Under the pieces are notes generated by a model that was not told the DNA's origin, did not search any database, and saw nothing but the letters and a program-made list of their open reading frames with translations. From Clostridia bacterium (lineage in GTDB: Bacteria > Bacillota > Clostridia > Christensenellales > Borkfalkiaceae): a stretch of 64,000 nt of DNA. Both the position numbers and the translations under genes were made by a program. Where the stretch lies: NCBI GenBank assembly GCA_017466825.1, contig JAFTTJ010000005.1:1-64000 (forward strand), given 5' to 3'. Of the stretch, positions 43,725 through 51,931 are shown piece by piece; the first letter of the stretch is position 1, and each line of letters opens with the position of its first letter.

Positions 43725-44045
43725 CTATCTCCTTTCTGAAAGTTCTACTTTTTGGCAAAGAGTTAAAACGAGTGTTTTATTCTCTTTGGATAAATTTCTA
43801 AAACTACGTAAAAAATCTTCTTCCTGCTCGGTTAAGTATTCGCTAGAAAGTGGCGTTTCTTCGATATAAAGAGCGGATTCGATTTTTTGAATCGTATCCA
43901 ACCTAGGATTTTTTATTACTCCTGAAAAAATATTTCGCAACGTTCCTGTTGGAATTCCGCAACGTGCAGAAAGTTGCGGATACGTAATTTTGTTTTGCCT
44001 TAAATGGTTTTTAATGGTTTCTATTCTTACATTTTCAATTTTCAT
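43725..44045 (-). CDS. Cro/CI-type HTH repressor of the prophage
   Basis: 106 residues. HTH at about 8-50 (TYPQLSARCGIPTGTLRNIFSG) and a C-terminal tail (LTEQEEDFLRSFRNLSKENK) typical of small phage repressors. It is divergent from the 44.28-45.8 kb operon. Two copies of an AAATCAC-n6-GTG(A/C)TTT inverted repeat (44075-44094, 44149-44168) flank the facing promoter and are its likely operators. Confidence 0.82.
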   Translation of the reverse strand: MKIENVRIETIKNHLRQNKITYPQLSARCGIPTGTLRNIFSGVIKNPRLDTIQKIESALYIEETPLSSEYLTEQEEDFLRSFRNLSKENKTLVLTLCQKVELSERR

Positions 44046-44074
44046 AATATCGACTCCTACTTACAGTTTACATA

Positions 44075-44168
44075 AAATCACGAAAAAGTGCTTTTTTTAA
44101 CAAAAAAGGCTTGACAAAGTCATTTCTTTGTGATTATAATTGAAATATAAATCACGGATTAGTGATTT
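44075..44168 (+). promoter_or_regulatory. Integrase-operon promoter with two repressor operators
   Basis: TTGACA (44111-44116), an 18-nt spacer, TATAAT (44135-44140). Operators: AAATCAC GAAAAA GTGCTTT (44075-44094) and AAATCAC GGATTA GTGATTT (44149-44168). The second covers the transcription start, the first lies on the divergent repressor side. Typical design of a lysogeny switch. Confidence 0.75.
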
Positions 44169-44279
44169 TAGCCGTTTAAAGCGGTCTAAACGGCGACTTC
44201 TAAAAAACTGCTAAAATCAAAGACCGCAAGCCTTAAGGGGCAACGTTACGCCCCCAACGGCTCACAAAGGGGAAAGTTT

Positions 44280-44579
44280 ATGTTTATAGAACGTTATCGA
44301 ATTTACGAAACATACAACGGGCTTTTTGATTCTAAACACCATATTTGCTCGGCAGACACACTTTTTAACGCTGTTCACGTTGTCGAACTGTTAAAGAAAT
44401 TTGAAGAGGAAAACCCTTGCTATAGTTACGATTTTCAAAAAGTCGTTAGTTTTATTGACTCTTTTTTAGATTACTATCCGGGCGAATCGCTGTCTGACGA
44501 AGGACACGTTTATACCGCTGTAAACTACGCAGAATTTCTCGAGGAAAAAGCAAACTTCGATAAAAAGGTGAAAAAATGA
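44280..44579 (+). CDS. Prophage protein of the integrase operon, unknown
   Basis: 99 residues, soluble, acidic, with aromatic-rich segments (ERYRIYETYNGLF, DSFLDYYPGESLSD). AAAGGGG precedes the ATG by 7 nt. It follows a structured leader of about 130 nt with a GCCGTTTA hairpin. It overlaps the next gene by 4 nt (ATGA). Not recognised; possibly an early regulator or excision factor by its place in front of the integrase. Confidence 0.6.
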   Translation: MFIERYRIYETYNGLFDSKHHICSADTLFNAVHVVELLKKFEEENPCYSYDFQKVVSFIDSFLDYYPGESLSDEGHVYTAVNYAEFLEEKANFDKKVKK

Positions 44580-44971
44580 AACGAGTTATTTATCTTAACG
44601 TAGATAAATGCAATCCGCCCGAAGTTTTGCTCATTGAAGATAGGCTCGAGACGTACTATAAACTTATAGGTTGCGACACAATCGATATTGTAACGCGCCG
44701 AATCGGCGGAAAAGCATTTCACGTTATATGCGACGACGAGATTTTAATAAAAAAAAGTTTAAGATCACCATTTCCACGTATTGGAGTTTATGCGCCGAAC
44801 GACTGGAGCATTTACGGTAACGTCGTTATAATCGGTTACGTTAACGCCGTAGGAGAATTTACGGAACTATCTGAAGACGACTGCGAATTGATTTTGAAAA
44901 AAGTGCGCAGGCATACGCCTTTTTATTGCCCTGAGGGCTATTACCTAATCGAGCAGGACGGGCTAAAATGA
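44576..44971 (+). CDS. DUF3846-like prophage protein
   Basis: 131 residues with the feel of DUF3846 proteins: an early hydrophobic strand, YYKLIGCDTIDIV, then a DDEGLL-like CDDEILIKKS and GVYAPNDWSIYGNVVIIG. That family is common in mobile elements, with unknown function. It is coupled to both neighbours by 4-nt overlaps, so the three genes form one transcript under the repressor-controlled promoter. Assignment from memory, moderate. Confidence 0.6.
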   Translation: MKRVIYLNVDKCNPPEVLLIEDRLETYYKLIGCDTIDIVTRRIGGKAFHVICDDEILIKKSLRSPFPRIGVYAPNDWSIYGNVVIIGYVNAVGEFTELSEDDCELILKKVRRHTPFYCPEGYYLIEQDGLK

Positions 44972-45798
44972 AAACGACGTTTACTTTTGGCGAGTGGCTC
45001 GAAACGTGGCTTAAAATCTACAAAGAGCCCAACTTAACCGGCGAGAGCGTTTACCGTATGCGTAGCGCTATAAATAAGCACGTACCGTGCGACGTTCTCG
45101 ACCTAGAATTAAAGGCTATAAAGGCTTTGACTTTGGATAAAGTGCTTGCAGAGTGTAAGTTTCCCCGTACTCGCAAGTATTTATACTTTATCTTTTGCAA
45201 CTGCCTTAAAGCGGCGTGGCGCAAGGACTTGATAAAAGAAGACGTTTCTTCTAAAATTGAGCCCGTGCGCTATCGCAAAAACGGCGGTAAGGCGCTAACC
45301 CTTGGGGAGCAAGATTTGTTTTTAAACAATATCAAAGATAGTAAATACCGCTTTTGCTTTGAATTTATGCTCCATACCGGGTGCCGACGATCCGAAGCGC
45401 TCAATCTAATATGGGACGATATAGATTACCGCGCAAAAGTTATTTACATACACGGAACGAAGACGGAATCTTCGGAAAGAGTTATTTTTTTAACGGCGGA
45501 CGTCGCAAAGATTTTAAAAGCGCAATACAAAGAAACGGGAAAAGGCGAAAAAGTCTTCCCTTACAATAAAACGAATATAACACACGCTTTTAAACGTTAT
45601 TGCCCTAACCACCACTTACACGAATTAAGGCATACCTTCGTTACTCGTTGCGCCGAAAGCGGAATCGACCCGAAGGTTACGCAAAAACTTGCCGGTCATA
45701 GCGACATACATACAACGTTGCAAATTTACGCGCACGCGGTAAGCGGTTACCAGCGCCGAGAATTTGAAAAATTCGATATTCGCAAATTTTCAGTCTGA
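44968..45798 (+). CDS. Tyrosine recombinase (phage integrase)
   Basis: 276 residues. The N-terminal SAM-like DNA-binding part (to about 100) is followed by the catalytic domain: first Arg in HTGCRRSEAL (about 138), HELRHTF (about 216-222), GHSDIHTT with the second His, and the nucleophile Tyr in LQIYAHA (about 255). It lies next to attR and a tRNA-Leu, consistent with integration into the tRNA 3' half. It ends inside the convergent XRE gene by 9 bp. Confidence 0.93.
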   Translation: MKTTFTFGEWLETWLKIYKEPNLTGESVYRMRSAINKHVPCDVLDLELKAIKALTLDKVLAECKFPRTRKYLYFIFCNCLKAAWRKDLIKEDVSSKIEPVRYRKNGGKALTLGEQDLFLNNIKDSKYRFCFEFMLHTGCRRSEALNLIWDDIDYRAKVIYIHGTKTESSERVIFLTADVAKILKAQYKETGKGEKVFPYNKTNITHAFKRYCPNHHLHELRHTFVTRCAESGIDPKVTQKLAGHSDIHTTLQIYAHAVSGYQRREFEKFDIRKFSV

Positions 45799-45987
45799 GA
45801 GCCCTAAAAGATAATCTGCGCTAACGTTAAAGGCTTTGCAAATTTTTACAATCATAGCGGTTGAAAGGTCAAGTTGTTGACTTTCAAACTTTGCAACGTT
45901 TGCTTGTGAACATTGCAAAATCTTTGCAAATTCCGATTGGTTAAGACCGCTTTTTTGGCGAATCTCTTTAATTCTTTTACCAAACAT
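45790..45987 (-). CDS. XRE-family HTH regulator at the right end of the prophage
   Basis: 65 residues from ATG 45987, preferred over an upstream in-frame start because GAGGTG precedes it and HTH proteins of this class begin MFGKRIKEIR. The HTH (about 5-58) shows LNQSEFAKILQCSQANVAKFESQ and ends NVSADYLLGLSD. It faces a divergent strong promoter (46032-46061) and lies beside two inverted repeats. It is the likely repressor of transcription that, in the excised circle, enters the structural genes. Confidence 0.85.
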   Translation of the reverse strand: MFGKRIKEIRQKSGLNQSEFAKILQCSQANVAKFESQQLDLSTAMIVKICKAFNVSADYLLGLSD

Positions 45988-45997
45988 ACGAACACCT

Positions 45998-46061
45998 CGA
46001 ATAAAATTTTTATTCGATTTTAGAATTTCGCTTGACAAAATCTAAAATCGGATACTATAAT
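45998..46061 (+). promoter_or_regulatory. Strong rightward promoter with two inverted-repeat operators
   Basis: TTGACA (46032-46037), an 18-nt spacer, TATAAT (46056-46061). Operator 1: CGAATAAAA-T-TTTTATTCG (45998-46016). Operator 2: CGATTTTAGA (46015-46024) paired with TCTAAAATCG (46041-46050), enclosing the -35. In the prophage it points out through attR and antisense to the tRNA; in the circle it points to 35860. Confidence 0.78.
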
Positions 46062-46105
46062 AAAAAACGTAAATTCTATTTTGGAATAAACTTCCTTAAA
46101 AAAAT

Positions 46106-46140
46106 AGGGATTAAGTAAATCTCACTTATGCTTAATCCCT
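46106..46140 (+). promoter_or_regulatory. Hairpin between the rightward promoter and att core
   Basis: Arms AGGGATTAAG and CTTAATCCCT with a 15-nt loop; a second small stem GAGCG/CGCTC follows (46145-46160). There is no T tract. It could limit read-through towards polA in the prophage, or be part of the mRNA leader in the circle. Confidence 0.45.
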
Positions 46141-46163
46141 TGCCGAGCGCGTCGACGCTCAGG

Positions 46164-46218
46164 TGGTGCCGCTGGTCGGGGTCGAACCGACACGGTATCG
46201 CTACCACGGGATTTTGAG
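46164..46218. repeat. attR: 55-bp core inside the intact tRNA-Leu
   Basis: Identical to 35803-35857. Here the core runs on into the 5' half of the tRNA, so the functional tRNA is restored at the right junction. Confidence 0.95.
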
Positions 46219-46250
46219 TCCCGCGCGTCTGCCAATTCCACCACAGCGGC
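46164..46250 (-). tRNA. tRNA-Leu(CAA)
   Basis: Class II tRNA read on the minus strand from 46250. Acceptor GCCGCTG pairs with CAGCGGC; the anticodon stem GGGA/TCCC holds loop CTCAAAA, giving anticodon CAA; a variable arm follows; the T arm is GGTTCGACCCC; CCA is encoded. It decodes UUG. The 3' half is supplied by the prophage core. Confidence 0.95.
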
Positions 46251-46300
46251 ATATTTTGTTTTATTTACGCTTGATTTTTAAGCGCAAATGTGCAATAATA

Positions 46301-46329
46301 TTAACGAAACGTCAATTGCTTAATATAAT
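46301..46329 (+). promoter_or_regulatory. Probable polA promoter
   Basis: TTAACG (46301-46306), 17-nt spacer, TATAAT (46324-46329), 55 nt before the polA ATG, which has AAAGGA upstream. Confidence 0.6.
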
Positions 46330-46383
46330 AGCACATACTTTTTAAAAAATCAAGGGTTTTTAACTACTAAAAAAGGAAAATTT

Positions 46384-48939
46384 ATGAATAGTTTAGTTTT
46401 AATCGACGGCAACAGTTTAATAAACCGCGCCTTTTACGCTACTCCACCCCTTTCTACTAAGGACGGAACGCCGACCAACGCAGTTTACGCCTTCATCAAT
46501 ATGTTAATTAAGATAATAGGCGATATTAAGCCCGAGCATATTTTAGTTGCCTTCGACCGCAATGAGCCTACTTTTAGACATTCTCTCTTTGCCGAATATA
46601 AGGGCACGAGAAAGCCCATGCCCGAAGATTTAAGACCGCAAATCGACCTTTTAAAAAAGGTTTTAGACATAATGGGCATAGCAAGATACGAATTGCCCAC
46701 CATCGAAGCCGACGATATAATAGGTAGCGCCGCTAAAAAATTTGATAAGGAAACGATAATAATTACGGGCGATAAAGACAGTTTTCAACTCGTAGACCAA
46801 ACGACTTCGGTTTATTTTACGAGAAAAGGAATATCCGAACTCGACGTTTATTCTAACGACAATTTTAAGGAAAAAACGGGTATTTTACCATTGCAAATTA
46901 TCGACCTTAAAAGTATGATGGGCGACAGTTCGGATAATATTCCGGGCATTGCGGGCGTAGGTGAAAAAACCGCGCTTACACTCGTTCAGACATACGGTTC
47001 TTTGGAAAATCTTTACGCTAATTTAGGCGAGATAAAAGGCAAGTTAAAGGAAAAAATCGAGTCGGCAAAAGAAACGGCTTTTCTTTCAAAAACGCTTGCA
47101 ACGATAAAAACTGACGTTGAACTTCCCTTTTTATTAAGCGACTTAACTTATAAATTTCCGTTTTCTGGCAAAACGAGAGAATTATTCCTTTCTCTCGAAC
47201 TTAAAAACCTACTCAAAAAGCAATCTATCTTTGACGAAAACGACGTTATTGAAAAGGTAATAGAGCCGAAAGATCGACCTATACCCCCACTTATTGAAGT
47301 TAAAACGGCAAACGACCTACCAAAAATATCGGGTAAATTTTCGGTATATTTTAAAAATCATATTCACCTCTACGACGGTGAAAAAGAGTATAAAATTTTT
47401 GTTAGAGAGAGTTTCTTCGACGAAGGTTTCGACTACTTAGAAGCGCTCAATCTTTTAAAACCAATTTTAGAAAACCCAAATTATAAAGCCGTCGTTTTTG
47501 GCAAAAAGAATTTAAAGACAGAACTTTATAAGTTTGATATAAATTTAAACGTTTTTGTCGACGACGTCGTTATTCAAAAATATTTAGCCGATTTTACGGG
47601 AAAAGACGAAGATTTAAACGACGTTTTAGAAGAGTATTCTCTGCCTAAAGACCTACCTGCGTATTCGATTTGGGTTTTAAATGAAAAACTGCATGAAAAA
47701 CTTAGCGAAGAAGGTATGCAAGAACTCTATGAAGAACTCGAACTTCCGCTTGCCGACATTTTGTTCGACATGGAAAGAAAAGGTTTTAAAATTGACGTTA
47801 AGGCTTTAGAAGAAACGACCGCTCAATACGAAAAGCAAATTGAAATACTTTTAAAAAAGATTATAGATTTAGCGGGCGAGCCCGTAAACCCGAATAGCCC
47901 CAAGCAACTCGGCGTAGTTCTATTTGAAAAACTAGGCTTAAAAGCGGGCAAAAAGACGAAAAACGGCTACTCTACTAACGCTGAAGTGTTAGAATCGATT
48001 GCCGACCAACACGAAATCGTTCCGCTAATTTTAAGATATAGACAAATTCAAAAACTCTACTCGACCTATTTAAAGGGATTTATGCCTTTAATCGACCGCA
48101 AAACGGGACTTATTCACACCTGTTTTAATCAAACTTTGACGACGACGGGAAGACTTTCTTCTAAAGAGCCGAATTTGCAAAATATTCCCGTTAGAGACGA
48201 CGAAGGAAAAGAGATAAGAAAACTGTTTATTTCGTCCTTTGCCGATGGGAAAATCGTCGGCGCGGACTACTCTCAAATCGAACTTAGACTCTTAGCTCAT
48301 TTTAGCGGTTGTAAACCTTTGATCGACGCGTTTACAAAGGGCGAAGATATACACACTCTGACTGCGTCGCAGGTATTCGGCGTTAAGATTAGCGAAGTGA
48401 CTTCGCAAATGAGAAGAAGCGCCAAGGCGGTAAATTTTGGCATAATCTACGGTATTTCCGACTTTGGACTTGCTACTCAACTTAAAATTTCAAACAAAAA
48501 AGCAAGCGAATATATCTCGAAATATTTTGAAATGTATCCGTCAGTTAAAGAATATATGGACTCAAACGTTACTTTTGCTAGACAAAACGGCTACGTTAAG
48601 ACCTTGCTTGGCAGGAAAAGATATATTCGAGAAATAAACTCACCCAACTACAATTTAAGGAGTTTCGGCGAACGCGCCGCAATGAACATGCCTTTACAAG
48701 GAACTGCGGCGGACGTAATTAAAATTGCAATGCTCAACGTTGCAAACGCCATAAAAGCCGAAAATCTTAAATCAAAACTAATCTTACAAGTGCACGACGA
48801 ACTTTTAATCGATACACACCCTAGCGAAGTTGAAAAGGTAAAAGAAATTTTGAAATTCCAAATGGAAAACGCAGTTAAACTGTCCGTTCCGCTCGACGTA
48901 GAAGTGTCTTGCGGGGAACGTTGGTTTGACGCAAAATAA
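46384..48939 (+). CDS. polA: DNA polymerase I
   Basis: 851 residues, cytosolic; fills gaps and removes primers. The 5'-nuclease domain (1-about 280) has LLIDGN-like VLIDGNSLINRAF and GDSSDNIPGI. The middle proofreading-type domain (about 300-470) lacks the DxE exonuclease acids, as in many Gram-positive enzymes. Polymerase motifs: A DYSQIELRLLAH, B RRSAKAVNFGIIYG, C QVHDELLID. It is followed 4 bp later by coaE, a common pairing in Clostridia and Bacilli. Confidence 0.97.
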   Translation: MNSLVLIDGNSLINRAFYATPPLSTKDGTPTNAVYAFINMLIKIIGDIKPEHILVAFDRNEPTFRHSLFAEYKGTRKPMPEDLRPQIDLLKKVLDIMGIARYELPTIEADDIIGSAAKKFDKETIIITGDKDSFQLVDQTTSVYFTRKGISELDVYSNDNFKEKTGILPLQIIDLKSMMGDSSDNIPGIAGVGEKTALTLVQTYGSLENLYANLGEIKGKLKEKIESAKETAFLSKTLATIKTDVELPFLLSDLTYKFPFSGKTRELFLSLELKNLLKKQSIFDENDVIEKVIEPKDRPIPPLIEVKTANDLPKISGKFSVYFKNHIHLYDGEKEYKIFVRESFFDEGFDYLEALNLLKPILENPNYKAVVFGKKNLKTELYKFDINLNVFVDDVVIQKYLADFTGKDEDLNDVLEEYSLPKDLPAYSIWVLNEKLHEKLSEEGMQELYEELELPLADILFDMERKGFKIDVKALEETTAQYEKQIEILLKKIIDLAGEPVNPNSPKQLGVVLFEKLGLKAGKKTKNGYSTNAEVLESIADQHEIVPLILRYRQIQKLYSTYLKGFMPLIDRKTGLIHTCFNQTLTTTGRLSSKEPNLQNIPVRDDEGKEIRKLFISSFADGKIVGADYSQIELRLLAHFSGCKPLIDAFTKGEDIHTLTASQVFGVKISEVTSQMRRSAKAVNFGIIYGISDFGLATQLKISNKKASEYISKYFEMYPSVKEYMDSNVTFARQNGYVKTLLGRKRYIREINSPNYNLRSFGERAAMNMPLQGTAADVIKIAMLNVANAIKAENLKSKLILQVHDELLIDTHPSEVEKVKEILKFQMENAVKLSVPLDVEVSCGERWFDAK

Positions 48940-48943
48940 GGTT

Positions 48944-49534
48944 ATGAATAAAATAATTGCAATAACGGGCGGAATTGGAAGCGGAAAGTCCACCGCCCTT
49001 GAAATTTTAAATAAACTAGGCTATAAGTCGTTTAACGCAGATATAATCTATAAAGATTTGCTTTTAAACGAAGATTTTACGCTAGAAATTAGCCGTGCGC
49101 TTAGCGTTGAGCCTATCCTTATTGGCGGTAGATTAACGTTAGATAGAAAGGCAGTTGCTGCGCTTGTTTTTAAAGACGAAAGCGCATTAAACAAGTTAAA
49201 CTCGATAACCCACCCACTAATTATGAAAGAAATGATTAAACGAGCAAAAGAGTGCGACGGATTGGTTTTTTGCGAAGTTCCACTTCTCTTCGAAGGTGGG
49301 TATGAAAATCTTTTTGACTGCGTTTTCGTCGTTAAAAGAAATAACGGCAAAAGATTTGAATCGGTAGTAAAAAGGGACGGTAAAAGTTTAGAGCAAGTAA
49401 AATCAATTGCTCAAAAACAGTTCGACTATAATAAAATTAGTCAAAACGAGCATACTTTTATTATAGAAAACGACGGCGACGAAATTCGCCTTGCGGAGAA
49501 GTTAAAAGTTGCTATCCAACAAATTGAAAACTAA
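48944..49534 (+). CDS. coaE: Dephospho-CoA kinase
   Basis: Final step of CoA synthesis: phosphorylates the ribose 3'-OH of dephospho-CoA. The start is set at ATG 48944, giving MNKIIAITGGIGSGKS (P-loop at 9-16); an upstream in-frame start would overlap polA. Further motifs: DADI-like NADIIYKDLL, HPLI, and FCEVPLLFEGGYE. 196 residues is normal. In operon with polA. Confidence 0.94.
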   Translation: MNKIIAITGGIGSGKSTALEILNKLGYKSFNADIIYKDLLLNEDFTLEISRALSVEPILIGGRLTLDRKAVAALVFKDESALNKLNSITHPLIMKEMIKRAKECDGLVFCEVPLLFEGGYENLFDCVFVVKRNNGKRFESVVKRDGKSLEQVKSIAQKQFDYNKISQNEHTFIIENDGDEIRLAEKLKVAIQQIEN

Positions 49535-50054
49535 AATTTTAATAAGCGTACTTTCGGCATGTGTTTTAACCCTTGTTATTTTGGTTGGAATATATGCCTT
49601 TTTTCCTTGCAAATTTCGTGATGAAATACTAAAAACCTGCAATAACACACCTATAGACCGACATTTAGTCTATGCGGTGATAAGATGCGAGAGTTCTTTT
49701 AACAAGGATAAGGTGTCAAATAAAGGCGCTATTGGGCTTATGCAAATTATGCCTAAAACTGGAGATTATATCTCTAATCTATACTTTGGCGGTGTAAAAC
49801 TAGACCTGTTTTTACCAAGTGACAATATACTACTTGGCGTTACTTATCTTAATTACCTATTTGAAAAATTTGAAGATGAAAAAACCGCCCTAGCATCCTA
49901 CAATGCAGGCGAAGGGCGAGTGTCAATTTGGCTCGAAAACAAGGAATTTTCAACCGACGGCAAAACTTTAACTAAAATACCCTTTGAAGAAACTGAAAAC
50001 TACGTGCGAAAAGTTTTGCTTTATACAAAGTTTTATAAAATATTATGGCCCTAA
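49509..50054 (+). CDS. Membrane-anchored lytic transglycosylase (Slt, GH23)
   Basis: 181 residues. An N-terminal membrane helix (about 8-31) is followed by a GH23 domain: catalytic Glu in RCESSFN (about 61), GAIGLMQIMP, and ASYNAGEG. It cuts peptidoglycan outside the membrane. The start is taken as TTG 49509 because GGAGAAG lies 9 nt upstream, so it overlaps coaE by 26 bp; no ATG is available near. The coaE-slt neighbour arrangement supports an operon. Confidence 0.88.
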   Translation: MLSNKLKTKILISVLSACVLTLVILVGIYAFFPCKFRDEILKTCNNTPIDRHLVYAVIRCESSFNKDKVSNKGAIGLMQIMPKTGDYISNLYFGGVKLDLFLPSDNILLGVTYLNYLFEKFEDEKTALASYNAGEGRVSIWLENKEFSTDGKTLTKIPFEETENYVRKVLLYTKFYKILWP

Positions 50055-50079
50055 CGTGTTACCGCTAGAGCCTTTAATT

Positions 50080-51822
50080 TTATTGCTTATTCACTACTTC
50101 TTTAAAAGTTTTATATACTGCGTCGTTAATTTCCTTAATCTTTTCGGGTGAGAATTTTAAAATGCGGTCGTAGGTGTAAAGTCCGTTTACTTCGTCTTCA
50201 ACGTCTGAAACTTGAGTGTACACAGTAGCGCATAAAAGTTGGGTTTTTATAAGCGGTAAAACTTCGTTTTTGTATAAGTTTTCATAGGCGTTTTGCAACT
50301 TAATACTATCATTAAACGACTTATAGCCGAACTTTTTATCCGTAAACACGTGCCGTTCAACAGAGTGCGAATAACCGCCGAACTCGGTGAGCGCAAGTAT
50401 TCTCTTACCGTCGTTTTTCATCCTTAACTTTCTAAAATAAATATGTTTACTGCAAAGATCTCCCCCACCTACGTCTTGCCATCCGCTTGCGTGGTCGTAG
50501 TGGCGAGTTGAGTCGTAGGCTGAAAGTTCCTGCCAAATTCTCATGGCGTCGAACTGCCCCCACGCTTCGTTAAAGGGCGTCCAAAGACAAATAGAAACGC
50601 AGTTATACAACGCGTCGATTAACCCCTTTGCTTCCGTCATATAAAACTCTCTTGAAAGTGGGTTTGCCCTTTTTCTTCGCTTATAATTCCTATCGTTAAG
50701 ATGCAAATTCAAAAATGGGCAAAGCATTATTTGCAACGCTGAATATTTAGCGCCACCGTTTATCATATCTTGCCAAACGAGCATGCCTAATACGTCGCAA
50801 TAATAATACCAAAGATAAGGCTCTACCTTTATGTGTTTGCGAAGCATATTGAAGCCAAGGTCTTTCAAATTTTTTATCTCGTTAAAATAAACTTCGTTTG
50901 TCTTTGGCGTGTAGATACCGTCGTGGAAATAACCTTGATCTAATAAGCCGTTATGAAAAATTGGTTTTCCGTTTAAGGCAAAACACTTTTTTCCGTCTAC
51001 GGTAACCGTTGAAAAAGAGCGTAAACCAAAGTAACTTTCAACCAAATCTTTTCCACATAAGAACTCGACTCTATAAAGTTCGGGTGCGTCAACTTCCCAT
51101 AGTTTTGGATTTGAAAGCGTGGCTATAAGTTGATTATCGGCAAAATTATCAACGGAATAAACCATTTTTGTACCATCGTAAATCTTTACTGAAACAGGAT
51201 TTTCGCCAACCTTATCAAACTCGAACTTAACGCTTTTTAAATCGTCTAACGGGGTTATTTTAACCTTATTTAAAAAGTCGGTAGGCGTACTTTCTAGCCA
51301 GACCGTTTGCCAAATACCACTCGTTGCGGTATACCAAATTCCACCGCGATTATAGCATTGCTTACCCCTGCCGTAAACGTCGGAATCGGCGTCGTCGGTA
51401 ACTAGTAGATAAATAACGTTTTCGCCTTCAACTAAAAACTCGGTAATTTCAAAAGAAAACGGAAGGTATCCACCTTCGTGCACACCCACTTCGTAACCGT
51501 TTATATAGACTTTTGCAACTTGGTCAACCGCGCCGAAATTAACGAAAACCCTACCCTTATTAAAATCTTTTTCAAGGGTAAACGACCTTTCGTAATGCAA
51601 AAACTCATCCTTTTGAAGTTGGCGTGAAACGCCCGACAACTTGCTCTCAGGTGAGTATGGAACTAAGATTTTGCCATCAAATTCAGTTGGTTTTAGGCTA
51701 GTTTTTGTAATGGCGTAATTCCACTTACCGTTTAAGCAAAAGTAACTGTTTCTTTTAAATTGCGGTCTTGGATATTCGCTCAAAACACCGCCGTTTTCAT
51801 TAAAAATAGGTTTAATAATCAT
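50080..51822 (-). CDS. GH2-family glycosidase (beta-galactosidase/glucuronidase-like)
   Basis: 580 residues, cytosolic. The N-terminal sugar-binding jelly roll (1-170, VFVNFGAVDQVAKVYING), an Ig-like domain and a TIM barrel are present. The acid/base is the Glu in TPFNEAWGQFD. Length is short, as in compact GH2 enzymes. It stands alone among core genes, outside the main glycan locus. The exact substrate cannot be read. Confidence 0.87.
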   Translation of the reverse strand: MIIKPIFNENGGVLSEYPRPQFKRNSYFCLNGKWNYAITKTSLKPTEFDGKILVPYSPESKLSGVSRQLQKDEFLHYERSFTLEKDFNKGRVFVNFGAVDQVAKVYINGYEVGVHEGGYLPFSFEITEFLVEGENVIYLLVTDDADSDVYGRGKQCYNRGGIWYTATSGIWQTVWLESTPTDFLNKVKITPLDDLKSVKFEFDKVGENPVSVKIYDGTKMVYSVDNFADNQLIATLSNPKLWEVDAPELYRVEFLCGKDLVESYFGLRSFSTVTVDGKKCFALNGKPIFHNGLLDQGYFHDGIYTPKTNEVYFNEIKNLKDLGFNMLRKHIKVEPYLWYYYCDVLGMLVWQDMINGGAKYSALQIMLCPFLNLHLNDRNYKRRKRANPLSREFYMTEAKGLIDALYNCVSICLWTPFNEAWGQFDAMRIWQELSAYDSTRHYDHASGWQDVGGGDLCSKHIYFRKLRMKNDGKRILALTEFGGYSHSVERHVFTDKKFGYKSFNDSIKLQNAYENLYKNEVLPLIKTQLLCATVYTQVSDVEDEVNGLYTYDRILKFSPEKIKEINDAVYKTFKEVVNKQ

Positions 51823-51896
51823 AAGGCAACTCCTTATTTTATTATAGCATTTCGTTTTATTATTTTCAACCGTTTAGCCCTTTTATATCTAATTGA

Positions 51897-51925
51897 TTGA
51901 CATTTTTAATATAAAATATTAAACT
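51897..51925 (+). promoter_or_regulatory. Promoter giving a leaderless transcript of the RimK-like gene
   Basis: TTGACA (51897-51902), 17-nt spacer, TAAACT (51920-51925), then 6 nt to the ATG at 51932. There is no Shine-Dalgarno; transcription should start at or next to the ATG. Confidence 0.7.
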
Positions 51926-51931
51926 GTAACT

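Larger units (their letters stand above)
35803..46218 (+). mobile_element. Integrated filamentous (inovirus-like) phage, 10.4 kb
   Basis: The element is bounded by a 55-bp perfect direct repeat (35803-35857 and 46164-46218), which is the 3' half of a tRNA-Leu gene, intact only on the right. Inside are: small membrane proteins, two large secreted proteins with C-terminal anchors, a Zot/pI-like ATPase with N-terminal membrane helices, a winged-helix protein, a roughly 800-bp hairpin-rich gene-free region, a toxin-antitoxin pair, repressors, and a tyrosine integrase next to attR. This size and order match filamentous phage genomes. No HUH or other classical replication initiator is recognisable inside. 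Confidence 0.85.

Noticed and set aside
42600-46000. Phage tail, capsid or terminase genes that would indicate a tailed phage
   Set aside because: None of the prophage proteins shows such features and the 10-kb size is too small, which favours the filamentous interpretation.
46163-46345. Open frame across the tRNA-Leu (reads VPLVGVEPTRYRYHGIL)
   Set aside because: It is the tRNA gene read on the opposite strand; the same peptide appears at attL. Not a protein.
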